DNA from: Prostheceraeus crozeri
Taxonomy: Eukaryota > Platyhelminthes > Polycladida > Euryleptidae
NCBI GenBank assembly: GCA_907163375.1
Contig: CAJQUW010016138.1
Location: 310,001 to 374,000, forward strand
Direction: 5' to 3'
Length of the DNA: 64,000 nt
Shown here: in pieces, positions 33,277-43,960 of the stretch
How the letters are laid out: every line of letters begins with the position of its first letter
How positions within the stretch are numbered: the stretch's first letter is position 1
Made by a program: the position numbers and the translations under genes
Notes under the pieces: generated by a model
The model's database searches: none
What the model was told of the DNA's origin: nothing
What the model saw: only the letters and a program-made list of their open reading frames with translations

Positions 33277-33665
33277 AACAGGTACGGGTGTTTTTGCAAC
33301 TTCACTTGTTACAATGTTAGATAAATCTTTAATAACTAAGAAACGAAAATCATTAAAAACTAAGCATTTACATATTAAAGAAGTCTATGATAAACTACAT
33401 TACTACTTTCAAAGAGTATGTGATGATAATGTTATTACGTTAGATGAGATTGAAAAATTTGATCAAATAGCTAATGAAGTAAATCAAATATCATTTCAAT
33501 TACAGTCAGAAAAAGTTGATGATAAAACAGGATGGCAAAATTTCGAGTGATGGTAAAACTTTTACTGGTGGTAAAATTTCTAATGAAGAAAATGACAAAA
33601 TTTTTTTAGAAGAGCTAAAAACTTTAAGCGAAAATTTAAGCAAAACTTTATTAAACAAAACTTAA
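32957..33665 (+). pseudogene. Membrane-segment coiled-coil protein, frameshifted near the end
   Basis: An ORF of 197 codons has a charged helical N-terminus (KINIEKLNKEKHKDRVRYM), a basic helix (YKKLRKRWTKVKNV), two hydrophobic segments (IGIFLTISLGALTIVISSGV and VVATALTGTGVFATSLV) and a helical C-terminus. After a one-base shift near 33,533 the frame continues with DGKISSDGKTFTGG and KIFLEELKTLSENL to a stop at 33663-33665. I have seen this type in other Polintons, but its function is not known to me; two membrane spans suggest a membrane or holin-like role. The 5' half is repeated in the right terminal repeat. Confidence 0.6.
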
Positions 33666-33786
33666 AACGAGAAACCTTTAAACGAAAAGATGTCAGACAA
33701 CAAAGCAATAAAAAAATAATTTGTTCAGTAAAATGTTTTTGCTGTATTCCAATGTTACCACAAAATTCAAATATTATATTTTAAAA

Positions 33787-34608
33787 ATGGATAAAATTAG
33801 AGCTGATAATTTTAAAAGAATAAAACAATTAGAAGAGTTAATAAAACATAGAAATATTATGAAAGAAAATCATCTTCAACATAGAATGATAAAAGCTGGT
33901 ATTCAATCTGATATGTTTGAAAAAATGCAGCAAACCGAGCAAGTAAAAACTGATTTTGAAAAAACTATGAAACCATTTAAAACTCTTGAAAAAGAACTTA
34001 CAAATAATGATAAACAAATTGATATAACAGATCCAGAGCACAAAACTATATTAGATGACTATGGATTACTAGAATCAAACATTAATAAGAAATTACCAAA
34101 ATCTATGCAATTTGAACATTCTATTTCATTTATAGAAGGAAAAACAATACCTAGATTTTATCTCGGACAGAAAGAAATATTTCCACAACCTTTTCGAGGT
34201 TTAATTTTTTCACCAGATAAATATCCTTTTAATTTAGATAGAAATTTTGTTGATCTTTTAAGAGGAACAGATTTAAATAATTATGCTGTAGAAGATCTCA
34301 TAAAATATAAAGCTATGTTAGATAGAGTTGGTGCAGTAAAATCTCTTAGACGTTATAAACAATTAGAAAATTTATTATCAACGGGAGTTAAAGTAGGGAG
34401 AGGTTTATCTGAAAAACAGAAAACTGAAACAACTGTATTTTTACCAGATGATCCACAAGAATTACTAAATAGATTAAATATTTTAATATCTGCAATAAAA
34501 GAAGGACATAATTCTAGTTTCAATGAAATTCATGCTATATTGAAAAGACTGTTAGAAAATAAGATTCTAAATGAAGAGGATTATAAAAGTATAACGGGAC
34601 ATCTCTGA
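33787..34608 (+). CDS. Polinton-associated coiled-coil protein
   Basis: 273 residues from the ATG at 33787, chosen because it is preceded by TTTTAAAAATGG, the start context of most genes in this element; the frame is open a little further upstream. The first 90 residues are helical (FKRIKQLEELIKHRNIM). The block FYLGQKEIFPQPFRGLIFSP leads to a domain with RYKQLENLLSTG and a C-terminal helical part. Same position relative to the ATPase and integrase families as the gene at 8836-9715, which it probably parallels. No enzymatic motif is seen. Confidence 0.65.
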   Translation: MDKIRADNFKRIKQLEELIKHRNIMKENHLQHRMIKAGIQSDMFEKMQQTEQVKTDFEKTMKPFKTLEKELTNNDKQIDITDPEHKTILDDYGLLESNINKKLPKSMQFEHSISFIEGKTIPRFYLGQKEIFPQPFRGLIFSPDKYPFNLDRNFVDLLRGTDLNNYAVEDLIKYKAMLDRVGAVKSLRRYKQLENLLSTGVKVGRGLSEKQKTETTVFLPDDPQELLNRLNILISAIKEGHNSSFNEIHAILKRLLENKILNEEDYKSITGHL

Positions 34609-34696
34609 TGTCTTTAAGGGCTCGCCCGTAGCTGAAATATGTTGTTGTTTTTAATTTTTTTTATAAAAGACATTTATTCAAAATTTTAACTAAAAA

Positions 34697-35484
34697 ATGT
34701 GTTCAGCAGATTTAGACAAAATTAATAATCATTTAGAAAATTTGACAGAGATTTTGGGTTCATCAAAATTTAGTACGCCGTTAAAAATTATAACAACTAC
34801 TTCATCACACACTTGTAATTTAGAACCCATTCTACATTTGGGACAAAATAAAAATTATCAAATTGCATTGACTAGTTTCTCCACATTTAACACTATTCAA
34901 AACGTTATCAAAGATGTGAATGATCAATTAGATATTCTACTGATAAAGGTAAAACATGGAAAATACAAACTTTTCTTCCTGGTTCTTACGAAGTTGAATC
35001 AGTATCAAATGAAATTAAGAGACATTTAGGTATACCATTTAAAGATAAGAAACAATTACATTTTGCAGTTGAACCGGCAGTTAATAAATTTTCTCTTACT
35101 TTAGACGAAAATCATCAAGTTGATTTTAATCATGACAGATCATTGTCAAAGCTATTAGGATTTAATAAACAAACCTATAGTCAAGGTTATCATTTAGGTG
35201 AGAAGATTCCAAAAATAACTGAAATAAATTCAATTGTTGTACATTGTGACATTATTGAAGGAGGATATATAAATGGTAAATTGTCAAATTTAATATTCAG
35301 TTTTCCAGCTTTTACTGTACCCATTGGTTATAGATTAAATGTAATTCCACAAACATTAATATATTTCCCTATTACAAGAAAAACTATTAACAACATTAAC
35401 ATGAGAATCACTGATGAAAAAGGACAAGAAATAAATTTTGGAGGTGAAGAGATTATGATAGATCTTTTGGTTCAGGAGGTATAA
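34697..35484 (+). pseudogene. WEVG-family-like virion protein, one frameshift
   Basis: The first frame (34697-35029) runs from MCSADLDKINNHLENL through HLGQNKNYQIALTSFSTFNT, where the middle corresponds to the strand GxWEVGL of this family. A shift near 34,955 leads to a frame holding TFLPGSYEVESVSNEI, LSKLLGFNKQTYSQGYH, VHCDIIEGGYINGK and the terminal strand EEIMIDLLVQEV. This C-terminal pattern is the same as in the WEVG proteins of the left provirus. It is the only copy here. A capsid accessory role is inferred. The tail codons merge into a 21-bp tandem repeat. Confidence 0.7.
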
Positions 35485-35578
35485 ACTCCCGTTCGGGAGG
35501 TATAAACTCCCGTTCGAGAGGTATAAACTCCCGTTCGAGAGGTATAAACTCCCGTTCGAGAGGTATAAACTCCCACGC
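35475..35578. repeat. 21-bp tandem repeat with internal hairpin
   Basis: Five copies of GGTATAAACTCCCGTTCG plus AGA (variants at the ends). Each copy has the micro-palindrome GGGAG...CTCCC. It starts at the last codons of the preceding gene and ends about 70 bp before the ATPase start. Confidence 0.9.
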
Positions 35579-36277
35579 GAAGCTAGAGAAGTTTAATTTT
35601 CTTCTTCTTCTTCTTTTAAAATAAAAATAAAATTTTTTATTAAAAAATGAGTGAACTACCCCCATTAAATAAAAAAAAACTCAAATTTAATCATCATCCA
35701 AATTTATCTAATAAAGTTTTGTCAGTTATTTGTGGAAGATCAGGTTGTGGAAAAACATACCTATTATTTAAAATTTTAACGACTCCAAATTTTTTGGATT
35801 ATAACAATCTTATAATTTATACAACAACAGCAGAACAACCCGTCTATCAATTTTTAAAATATGGATTTGAAAATAATCTTAAAAAAACAGCAATTGCTTC
35901 ATTATTCAAAGAATATGAAAAATCTGAAGATGAAGAAGAAATAAGTTCGTGGTGTGAAGAAGCAGCAAAAAATAATCAGTTAGTTGAATCCAATAAAAAT
36001 AAGCATATAAAGATACAATTAATAGATGATAGTGGTAATATGCAAGATCCTAGTAAACTATATAAAACAATGAAACATTGTGTAATTTTTGATGATTGTG
36101 TTAATGACAGAAATCAGTCAGTTCAGAGAAATTATTTCACAAGAGGTAGACATAATAACTGTAGTGTATTTTATTTAACACAAAGTATGTATTCATTAGA
36201 CGGAAGTGTTATTAGAAAGAATGCAAATATATTTATACTATTTGAAATAAATGCAAGAAACTTAAGTGATTTGTTAA

Positions 36278-39200
36278 CCCTCCAGGCGGTGGGGGGGGGG
36301 GCATATTTATGCCCCCCCTTTGTATTTTTCAATCTAATTCATGAAATATGAAACGTATGATTCTGAAATTTTCAGTAGCTTATTTTTTGCGTATTTTTGA
36401 CAATTTCCTGAAAATTATTAAAATTGGATCACAGGAACGACCTTTACATGACCTTTATTGAAAAGTACTTTCGAAATTTTATCAAATCAGTGAAATTCTT
36501 CAGAAATTTTGTCTATGAATGAATTGCTATTGCTTGGAATCACTCATTACGTATAGAATAACTTATTTGACTATAAATAACTTTATGCTTATCACGATTT
36601 ACCAATTCAAATTTGAAAATAAGCTGCATATACTACTTACAATGATATTGTAAGTACTTTATAGAGTAATATTAGTTTTTACATCTTTTTATTACTGTTA
36701 TGTATTGAAAATATATTCACATGTATATGTTATGTATTTTCTACATGTAGGCAATGTATTTTCTACATGTAGGCATGTATGTACATGTACTATTTGAACA
36801 TAAATATATGGAATACTGTTTTCAAAATTTGTAGAAAAAATGCGTTCTAAACACTATAAAAGATTTATTTTTGACAATGTTCACATACACGCATGTTCAA
36901 GCAATGTTTTTGGCATACATAATCATTGCAGATGCTACATGGCCCATATTTGGCCATCTTGTTCTTTTCTGTTCTGTGACCGGAAGAGCGTCCACTTTGC
37001 AGATCCTGCAGACACATAACGCACCTTCCTCGTGCAGTCGATGAATGTGCTGTTGGTGATGCACGAATCAGACTTTCACCGCTTACCATGGCCAGCGCCT
37101 TCAGGGTATCGCCATTCAATCCGATGGGGTTGGTCAGCCGTTCTTGAATGCGAGGTTGCATTAGTTGTGCAGCTAAGGCTAGCCGCATCTGCCTACGATC
37201 AATATGTGCTCCTTGATTGAGCCCCAGTATCGTAAATCCATTGATTTGCGAAATGGCGATCATGAAATATAAGACTGCCGTCGGCCAACGTTTGAGGGAA
37301 GGCTTTCCAATACATGTCTCTACCATAGAATCCACGACATCAACACCACCTTTCGTAGAATTATAGTATAAAACAATTTCTGGCTTCTTGGAGTTCGAAT
37401 CAACTTTCGGCGTGTCATGTTGCGTTGATAATGCGAGTACGATCTTTTTGGGCTTCGGACAGTGTGAAACCAACATGATGTTTTCGTGAAATGCAAATAT
37501 TGAGCTGCCCGGTTCGCGAGTTGACTGTTCTTTCATTTCTGCTGGAATGAACCTTCTGTTTTTGTTCAATGTCCCAACACATGTCAGCCTCTCCGCTGAT
37601 AACTCTTCGGCAAGAGGTACTGAGGTGTAAAATCTATCCATAGTCACATTTCGACCGGTTCCTTTTACCTCGTTTATCAGGAAATGCACTGTCTCTGAAA
37701 CCCCGTCAAGCTGTACTCCAGTTTGCGATTCTTGCGGTGATTCAGGCCTCCCAGAGTAGGGCCAGACTTTCCAAAAGTAGCGGTGGTTCGCATCAGCGAC
37801 TGTTCGAAATAGTATTCCATATCTTCCTGGCTTGCTGGGGAGGTACATTTTGAAGGGACAGCGTCCTCTAAACTTCAACAGACTCTCGTCAATCGTAACA
37901 CACTCTGATGGTGAGAAGTGAAGTCGAAGATTGTTCTCAAACTTATCGAAGAGCTCACGAATGAAGCAAAACTTGTCCCTTTTTCTTCTTTCTTCTCTGG
38001 TATCTGGGTCGTCGAATGTGATGTACCTCAATATTGAGCCATAACGGGCTCCTCCCATGGCAGCCTTGAATGCAGGTGGTCCAAGCTTGGCGTCGTAAAT
38101 CTGTTTCAAAGTCAGGTCAGTGAAGAAAGATCTCAAAACACATATGCCTATAAAAGCACGCATTTCAGTTAGTGTCACAGGTTGATAGCGATGTGCATGT
38201 TTTTTGAAAGTTGTCTCGGCTACTTTCTCTGCCTTCGTTCGTCTCACGTGTTCCAGCTTTTTGTTTGTTCGCTCAGTAATTTCATTGATGATGTCATCCG
38301 TTAGAAACAGTTGAAATGCTTCCAGCTCAGTCTCAACATTTCTTGCGTCGCCAAGAACCCCAACAGCTTCGGTCAAGATATTCTCGGGTCTTCTCCTCCG
38401 TCGCGTCGTGTCTGGATTGCTGGTAGTCCAACGGATTGTGGTGTTATTATGCTTGACCTCATAAGGTCCAACGTCAGATGGTGTATAAGCGTCACTGAAA
38501 TTAGCCATCGTCAAGACTTTCTGTGATTGTGTTAGACGATTGAGACTCTTTCTAGTCGGATGCTGCGGCTCAATATCGATTTCTTCTTCTTCAATTGCTT
38601 GATAGATAATATCTTCTTCCAATTCAGATACTTCATCTTCGTCACTTTCATCTTCTGAGTCTGTGTCTTCGATCAATTCGGCAATTTGAGATGCAGTCAA
38701 TCTTGTGAAGCGTCGAGTCATGTCTCTGAATGAATGATAAGTGTGGAAAGGCAGTGTGGATAGTCTACTGTAGGTCAAAGCAAGTACGCAATTGTTTCAC
38801 TCTTTTTTCAGACACAGGGAAGCCAGCTCGGAAGAACTGTGATAGGAGGAATATCTATTGTTTCTTGTTGCGCGCGGATTTCGTGATCAGCAAGCAAAAT
38901 TACGTCAGAGTGTAACAATACAGGTTTTGGCCGTCATCCTAATTTAGGATGTCCAAATGGAAACGAAGCATTGTAGGACATTTCAGATTTCCCTTTTCAA
39001 CTTACATAATCAGTTGACCGAATAGTCTACAGAATCCTTGTCTGCCTTGGCAGTAGAGGCAATAAGTCTGCGTATCACGTTCAATCGCCTTCCCACTGCA
39101 TCCTTTCATCACTTACAAACACGCCGAAGGCGCTATTGCGTGACTAATTTGACTGCATTGGAATCGGTAACAGATATCTTCATAATCAGCTCTAACCAAA

Positions 39201-39763
39201 TTTGATCAACTTGAGTTGTATTATACAATGAAAAACATTTGTTTGAATCAAATATGCTTCTATGACATTAACAAAAAGCTCTTTTGATAAGAGTGATAAA
39301 TGTTTCAATATTTTTAGAGTCCTCTCTGTTGATTATCTAAAAAAAAAACTATATATATAATTTTATTTGATAATAACTAAACAAATAAATTTTCAAAATT
39401 TAAAATGCTATTTTTGCATATATTCAAATTTTAAAGCAATGCGAACACCACCATTGTATTCAGAGAACTTGAAACATGTTTGAGTCAATTTTTGCGATAA
39501 TCTGATGATAAAATTTCGCTAAAAACATAAAAAATACATTTTTCTGAAAAAAAACACATTTTCAAATTTTGAAATGCTATTTATAGCATGAAGACAGTCA
39601 AATTAAGTAATGCAAATGGCACCACTGAATTCAGCATGTCCGAAATGTGTAAGGGCCAGCATTTCATAAAATTCGCACACTTAGTTTAGGATATCCTGAG
39701 GGGGGGCATAAATATGCCCCCCCACCGCCTGGAAGGTGGCTGAAGGGCCCACCGCCTGGAGGG
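36278..39763. mobile_element. piggyBac transposon
   Basis: The ends are inverted repeats CCCTCCAGGCGGTGGG (36278) and CCCACCGCCTGGAGGG (to 39763), each flanked by the TTAA target (36274-36277, 39764-39767). Next to each end a second motif, GGGGGGCATAAATATGCCCC or its variant, forms a subterminal inverted repeat. One intact transposase gene lies on the - strand. The 585 bp left of it and 985 bp right of it have no gene; the right part contains A+T-rich sequence and the probable promoter. Clean ends and an intact ORF suggest recent insertion. Confidence 0.96.
36865..38778 (-). CDS. piggyBac transposase
   Basis: An intact 637-residue ORF with the PGBD-type order: acidic N-terminus (residues 36-70), the domain around 150-250, catalytic Asp in TIDESL (D297), TMDRFYTS (D381) and KGGVDVVD (D480), and a C-terminal Cys-rich zinc domain with Cys at 586, 589, 614, 617, 622, 626, 632, 635 and His 625. 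It cuts the element out precisely and inserts at TTAA. All key residues are present, so it could be active. An upstream Met (MTYSRLST) is used as the start; MTRRFTRL at residue 20 is an alternative. Confidence 0.95.
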   Translation of the reverse strand: MTYSRLSTLPFHTYHSFRDMTRRFTRLTASQIAELIEDTDSEDESDEDEVSELEEDIIYQAIEEEEIDIEPQHPTRKSLNRLTQSQKVLTMANFSDAYTPSDVGPYEVKHNNTTIRWTTSNPDTTRRRRRPENILTEAVGVLGDARNVETELEAFQLFLTDDIINEITERTNKKLEHVRRTKAEKVAETTFKKHAHRYQPVTLTEMRAFIGICVLRSFFTDLTLKQIYDAKLGPPAFKAAMGGARYGSILRYITFDDPDTREERRKRDKFCFIRELFDKFENNLRLHFSPSECVTIDESLLKFRGRCPFKMYLPSKPGRYGILFRTVADANHRYFWKVWPYSGRPESPQESQTGVQLDGVSETVHFLINEVKGTGRNVTMDRFYTSVPLAEELSAERLTCVGTLNKNRRFIPAEMKEQSTREPGSSIFAFHENIMLVSHCPKPKKIVLALSTQHDTPKVDSNSKKPEIVLYYNSTKGGVDVVDSMVETCIGKPSLKRWPTAVLYFMIAISQINGFTILGLNQGAHIDRRQMRLALAAQLMQPRIQERLTNPIGLNGDTLKALAMVSGESLIRASPTAHSSTARGRCVMCLQDLQSGRSSGHRTEKNKMAKYGPCSICNDYVCQKHCLNMRVCEHCQK

Positions 39764-40036
39764 TTAAGAGATTTATGTGTAAGAAATAAAGATGAATTTA
39801 AACAATCGTGTAATAATGCTTGGTCAAAAGATTATGGTTTCATTACAATTAATATTGATAAAAAAATTCATGATAGAGTTATCGAACAATTGTTCTCTGA
39901 CTAGGCTTCGCCTCGAGGGGCTTTGCCCCGGCTGAAAGTCGATAGAAAATATTTTCGCGGAGTGACCTAACGGAGTGACCGAACGGAGTGACCGAATAAT
40001 TTTTTCTTATAAATTTTTTGTTAATAAAATAAAAAT

Positions 40037-40342
40037 ATGTTGGATGCTTATAAGATAGAGCATGTACCAGTTTTAAAAGATTATCGTCATCCTACAAATC
40101 CTGTAAATTCGAAGAAAGAAGTTAGATTTTATTATCATCATAAATACGTAGCGCTCGTTACAGATTATAAAACAAAACATGGTATTAAACCGTGTGTTAA
40201 AACAAAAGACTTTCCACTTTGTTTAAGAAGTTTCCGAGTATTTTTGGCGTATAATAATTTATGGTGGTTGGTTAAGAAAGAACATTTGACAACACATGAA
40301 TTAGAAACATTACATCAATTACATATTCCTGTGTATATGTAA
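40037..40342 (+). CDS. Small hypothetical Polinton protein
   Basis: A 101-residue ORF (MLDAYKIEHVPVLKDY) preceded by AATAAAATAAAAATATG, close to the start context of the neighbours. It is rich in Tyr, His and Lys (FYYHHKYVALVTDYKTKHG) and contains two Cys. No domain recognised. It lies just before PolB, between two clusters of short palindromes (39,903-39,997 and 40,348-40,359). It might be a small DNA-binding or terminal-protein-like factor, but nothing in the sequence shows that. Confidence 0.55.
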   Translation: MLDAYKIEHVPVLKDYRHPTNPVNSKKEVRFYYHHKYVALVTDYKTKHGIKPCVKTKDFPLCLRSFRVFLAYNNLWWLVKKEHLTTHELETLHQLHIPVYM

Positions 40343-40391
40343 AAACGGAACCGAGGTTCTATGTAAAAATTCATTTTTTCTTTTAAAAAAT

Positions 40392-43300
40392 ATGAATCGT
40401 GAAATGTCTCTCGGACAAACGTCTAGGATTGATGAATTAATCAAGAAACAAACTGCTGAGTTTGATGCGCAAATTGAACATAGTAAACGTAGTAAACGTA
40501 TTAAAAAACAGAAACGTACTAGGCGTAGTATTAGACGTAATACTAAAAAACAGAAAAGTGGAACAAAAGAAATCTTAGAAACTCCTATTACTGATATCTT
40601 TTTTGATGATAGAATTAAGGATGAACTTGGTGATGATTTATGTAATTTATTTAATCCAAATGAAATTAAATATGAAAATGTATCTTTTATTAATGTAGTA
40701 AATGATATGCGGAAACTTTTAGCAAATGGTAAAATTATTAATTTACTTGGAAAAGTTATTAAAGATCAGGAAAATATAATTCAAAATTTTTACGTAACCT
40801 TCTATAATAAAAATTCATTTGAAATATGGTTTTCGAATCTGGATGAGAAATCCGATGCTAACGAATGGATTTTTACAGGTAATATTAAATATGAAGATTT
40901 TGGAATGAAGTTAGTACAAAGATCGCATAGAGGGGCAGGGATTAATATGAAATATAGAATCAAAGAATATTTCGGTGAATATTGTTATATTCCTTCTGAA
41001 GATTTTTGTTTTATTAAATGTTATAATGTTTTACGAGGTTTTAATGAAGAACAAGGAGAAATGATGAAAGAAATGTTTAATAATTTTTTATATAAAGAGA
41101 AAGCCACATCTAGAACAGGAGTAATGTCAAACTGCAAATTTTCTCAATTCAATAAATATTTTGGAGAATGTGTTCAATATTATAGTCCTGCCAATCGTCA
41201 TTTAAATCCTAGAGGAATTGAAACGTTTCATAATTATGTTTATTGCAATTATTTTCACGCAGGTTCAACAATTGGTCACTATTGTTTAATTGATAAATCT
41301 CATAAATTAAAAGCTATTAGAGAAATTGAAAATAATTTCAAACCCATATATAAAACAGTTACTGATGAAAATCTAACAACACGTCCATATAAAATCATAA
41401 CAAAGAAAAAAATTGACTATAGTTCAACATATATTTGGGATCTCGAAACTTTTCCTGATCCTAACTGTTCAACAGCTCATCCTATTCCTTATGCTGTAGG
41501 AGCTATTAATTTTAATAAATTTATATGTTGCTTACCGAAACAAAGATTGAAAGAATTAGAAACACGTTTGTTAAGTGATATGATTAAAATTAAACGATCA
41601 AAAGATGAAGATGAAATTAAAAAACTTAAAAAACAGATTAATGAGTATAATAATTTAACTGAATTAGAATTTAATAAACTTCAAAATTGTGTGAAAATAT
41701 TTACGAGAACTGAGGATGATGAATGTCCGATCGGGGGAAACCCAGAGGACGTATGTCCGATCCATCAATTTTTTAAAACTCTTGGAAAATTTAATTATTC
41801 GAGAGTAACTTTAATAGCTCACAATTCATCAGGTTTTGATTCCTATTTTCCGATAAAAGCTAATTTTAAATTATCTAAACCGCCTCTTAAAACTTCAAGA
41901 GGAATATTGACTGCTTCATTACAAAATCCTTATACAACTGAATGTGTTAGTAGATACATTCAAAAATCTTTTAGATTTAAAAACAATATGAAAAAAGATT
42001 CACCGTCAGGTAAATTAGCACTTCAAACTATTATAATGAAATGTAGTTATCAACATGTAAAAACAAGTCTTTCTAAATGGTGTGAGAATTTTAAAATTCC
42101 TATGAATGTGTGTAAATTAAATTATGAAATTGGAGACATAACACATGAAAATTATAAAGAAAAAGAAAATGAATGGAGACCATATTTAGTTAACGATATT
42201 CTTTCTTTAGCTTTTTGTATCTACAAATATAATAATGTTATGCGAGATTTAGTTGGTGAAGATATAACTACTAATTTGACATCCTCTGCTTTAACATTTA
42301 ACGGTTGGATGAAAAGCGTACAAAATAACAATATAAATATTCATTCTCATATAGATTTATGGGCTAGAAATTATATTAGAAAATCTGTTAAAGGTGGAAG
42401 AGTTTCAGCAAATATAAGAAAATACATATCGCCATTTTGTAGCATCTTGTTACCAATATTAAAACAGTATTTACCTGGTCGCTCCCCTGGGGGGACTTTG
42501 TTCCTTGGAAGTAATTTAATAGATTTAATGAAACAGTATCGAGATTTAAGAGATAAAACTGAAATTTGTAAGAAAATTTCAAATCAACTACTTGAACAAA
42601 AAAATGAATTTCTAATGGCTTTTGATGCAACATCTTTATATTCATCAGCTATGTATGATGAAAATTCAGAATACCCTAAAGCTGAATCCGCTAGAAAATT
42701 TAGACAAGAAGAAGAGCGGGAAATAGTATATAAATTTAATACTCAAACGTTTAGACCTAAAACTGGAATATTTACAGTTGTGTTTCAATATCCGAATGAT
42801 ATGTTTTTTCAACCAGTTCCTATTAACGATAAAGTTAAAAATCAAAATAATAATTCTCATGTAAAAGTAATCAGGTTTAGAAATGGTATATGTTATGATG
42901 TATTAACTTCTGTAGACATACAAGAAATTGTTAGATGTGGGGGAAAAATCTTACATATTACTGATGGTATAATCTATGAAAAAAATTATCAAGTTTCACC
43001 ATTTCGAAATTATATTGAAAAACTTTTTAATTTGAGAAAAAGATATAAAGCAGAAGGAAATACTGTAGGCGATGAGTTAATTAAATTATTGATGAATTCG
43101 CTATATGGCAAAACTGTGCAAAAAGATATAACCACTAAATATCATTTATGGAATGAGAATACATTGAGAAAAAATTTCACTCAAGAAGTAAAAGATTATG
43201 AAAAATTAAATGATGAACAATATTTAGCGAAAGTAGAAATGGAAGATGATGAATTTCTCAAAACTAATATTGTAAAAGATGGGAAGACGTCATTCATGCC

Positions 43301-43898
43301 ATCACACTTAGGTTCTTTTATTCTTTCTCACTCTAGAAGAATCATGAATAACTTTATTTTAGAAATTAATGGTTTCAACGAAAAATACATTCATTATACA
43401 GATACTGATTCAATATACATTTCTAATGAGCTCTTCAATAAATTAGATGCTGCTGGATATGTTGGTGGGGAATTGTGTCAAGGAAAAAATGATTATGGAA
43501 ATGGTGGAATTATTTTTGCAATGTTTATTGCTCCTAAAATAAAATATTGTATTACTGTAGATGAACAAGGGAGACTTAGTGAAAAGAAAACATTCAAAGG
43601 ATCTTCACAAGATAAAGTAAAAGTAGAAGATTTTCTAAAATTATATTCGGGGAAAACATTATCGACTACAGTTAATAAACCATGGAAAAGATCTTTAGAA
43701 ACTGGAATTAGTATTCCTGATAAAAATAATAATACTGAAGAAAAAAAATTTTCTGGTCAAATAAATATTCTTAAACGTCAAGCACCTGATGAAAATGAAA
43801 TTATGTTACCTTATAACGGAGAAGATATTCAAGCTGAAATATTTCAAACAATCGTCTGTGAGAGTAATTTAAGTGATGATGATGACACGTGGGAATAA
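40392..43898 (+). CDS. Protein-primed family B DNA polymerase, intact
   Basis: 1168 residues. The N-terminal 60 residues are Lys/Arg-rich. Exonuclease motif I is WDLETF (D350, E352), motif II HNSSGFD (N478, D483), motif III YLVND (Y598, D602). Polymerase motif A is DATSLYS (D745), motif B KLLMNSLYGK (898-907), motif C YTDTDS (D1004, D1006). All catalytic acids are present. It would replicate the linear element from a protein primer; part of the N-terminal region may be the terminal protein. Two sequences that look like inserted micro-palindromes lie in frame (41,731-41,758 and 42,482-42,505). No stop or frameshift. Confidence 0.96.
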   Translation: MNREMSLGQTSRIDELIKKQTAEFDAQIEHSKRSKRIKKQKRTRRSIRRNTKKQKSGTKEILETPITDIFFDDRIKDELGDDLCNLFNPNEIKYENVSFINVVNDMRKLLANGKIINLLGKVIKDQENIIQNFYVTFYNKNSFEIWFSNLDEKSDANEWIFTGNIKYEDFGMKLVQRSHRGAGINMKYRIKEYFGEYCYIPSEDFCFIKCYNVLRGFNEEQGEMMKEMFNNFLYKEKATSRTGVMSNCKFSQFNKYFGECVQYYSPANRHLNPRGIETFHNYVYCNYFHAGSTIGHYCLIDKSHKLKAIREIENNFKPIYKTVTDENLTTRPYKIITKKKIDYSSTYIWDLETFPDPNCSTAHPIPYAVGAINFNKFICCLPKQRLKELETRLLSDMIKIKRSKDEDEIKKLKKQINEYNNLTELEFNKLQNCVKIFTRTEDDECPIGGNPEDVCPIHQFFKTLGKFNYSRVTLIAHNSSGFDSYFPIKANFKLSKPPLKTSRGILTASLQNPYTTECVSRYIQKSFRFKNNMKKDSPSGKLALQTIIMKCSYQHVKTSLSKWCENFKIPMNVCKLNYEIGDITHENYKEKENEWRPYLVNDILSLAFCIYKYNNVMRDLVGEDITTNLTSSALTFNGWMKSVQNNNINIHSHIDLWARNYIRKSVKGGRVSANIRKYISPFCSILLPILKQYLPGRSPGGTLFLGSNLIDLMKQYRDLRDKTEICKKISNQLLEQKNEFLMAFDATSLYSSAMYDENSEYPKAESARKFRQEEEREIVYKFNTQTFRPKTGIFTVVFQYPNDMFFQPVPINDKVKNQNNNSHVKVIRFRNGICYDVLTSVDIQEIVRCGGKILHITDGIIYEKNYQVSPFRNYIEKLFNLRKRYKAEGNTVGDELIKLLMNSLYGKTVQKDITTKYHLWNENTLRKNFTQEVKDYEKLNDEQYLAKVEMEDDEFLKTNIVKDGKTSFMPSHLGSFILSHSRRIMNNFILEINGFNEKYIHYTDTDSIYISNELFNKLDAAGYVGGELCQGKNDYGNGGIIFAMFIAPKIKYCITVDEQGRLSEKKTFKGSSQDKVKVEDFLKLYSGKTLSTTVNKPWKRSLETGISIPDKNNNTEEKKFSGQINILKRQAPDENEIMLPYNGEDIQAEIFQTIVCESNLSDDDDTWE

Positions 43899-43960
43899 TA
43901 TTTTTTTATTACATCTAAAATTTTATAACATCTAAAAACTTATTACATATGAAAATATAT

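Larger units (their letters stand above)
35647..39904 (+). pseudogene. Packaging ATPase gene interrupted by piggyBac
   Basis: The left part (35647-36277) has Walker A GRSGCGKT (residues 30-37), Walker B VIFDD (146-150), then FYLTQSMYSLDGSVIRKNAN and FEINARNLSDLL. The piggyBac starts after the TTAA at 36274-36277. The right part (39764-39904) resumes in the same frame with LRDLCVRNKDEF and ends EQLFSD at TAG 39902-39904. Excluding the insert the protein would be about 255 residues, normal for Polinton ATPases, with no other damage. So the gene was probably intact until the piggyBac arrived. Confidence 0.93.

Noticed and set aside
36290..36320. Long G-run and C-run as a possible assembly gap or G-quadruplex gene signal
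   Set aside because: It is part of the piggyBac subterminal inverted repeat, with a matching copy near 39,705.
37032..38526. ORFs of 60-70 codons on + within the piggyBac
   Set aside because: They are antisense shadows of the intact transposase gene.
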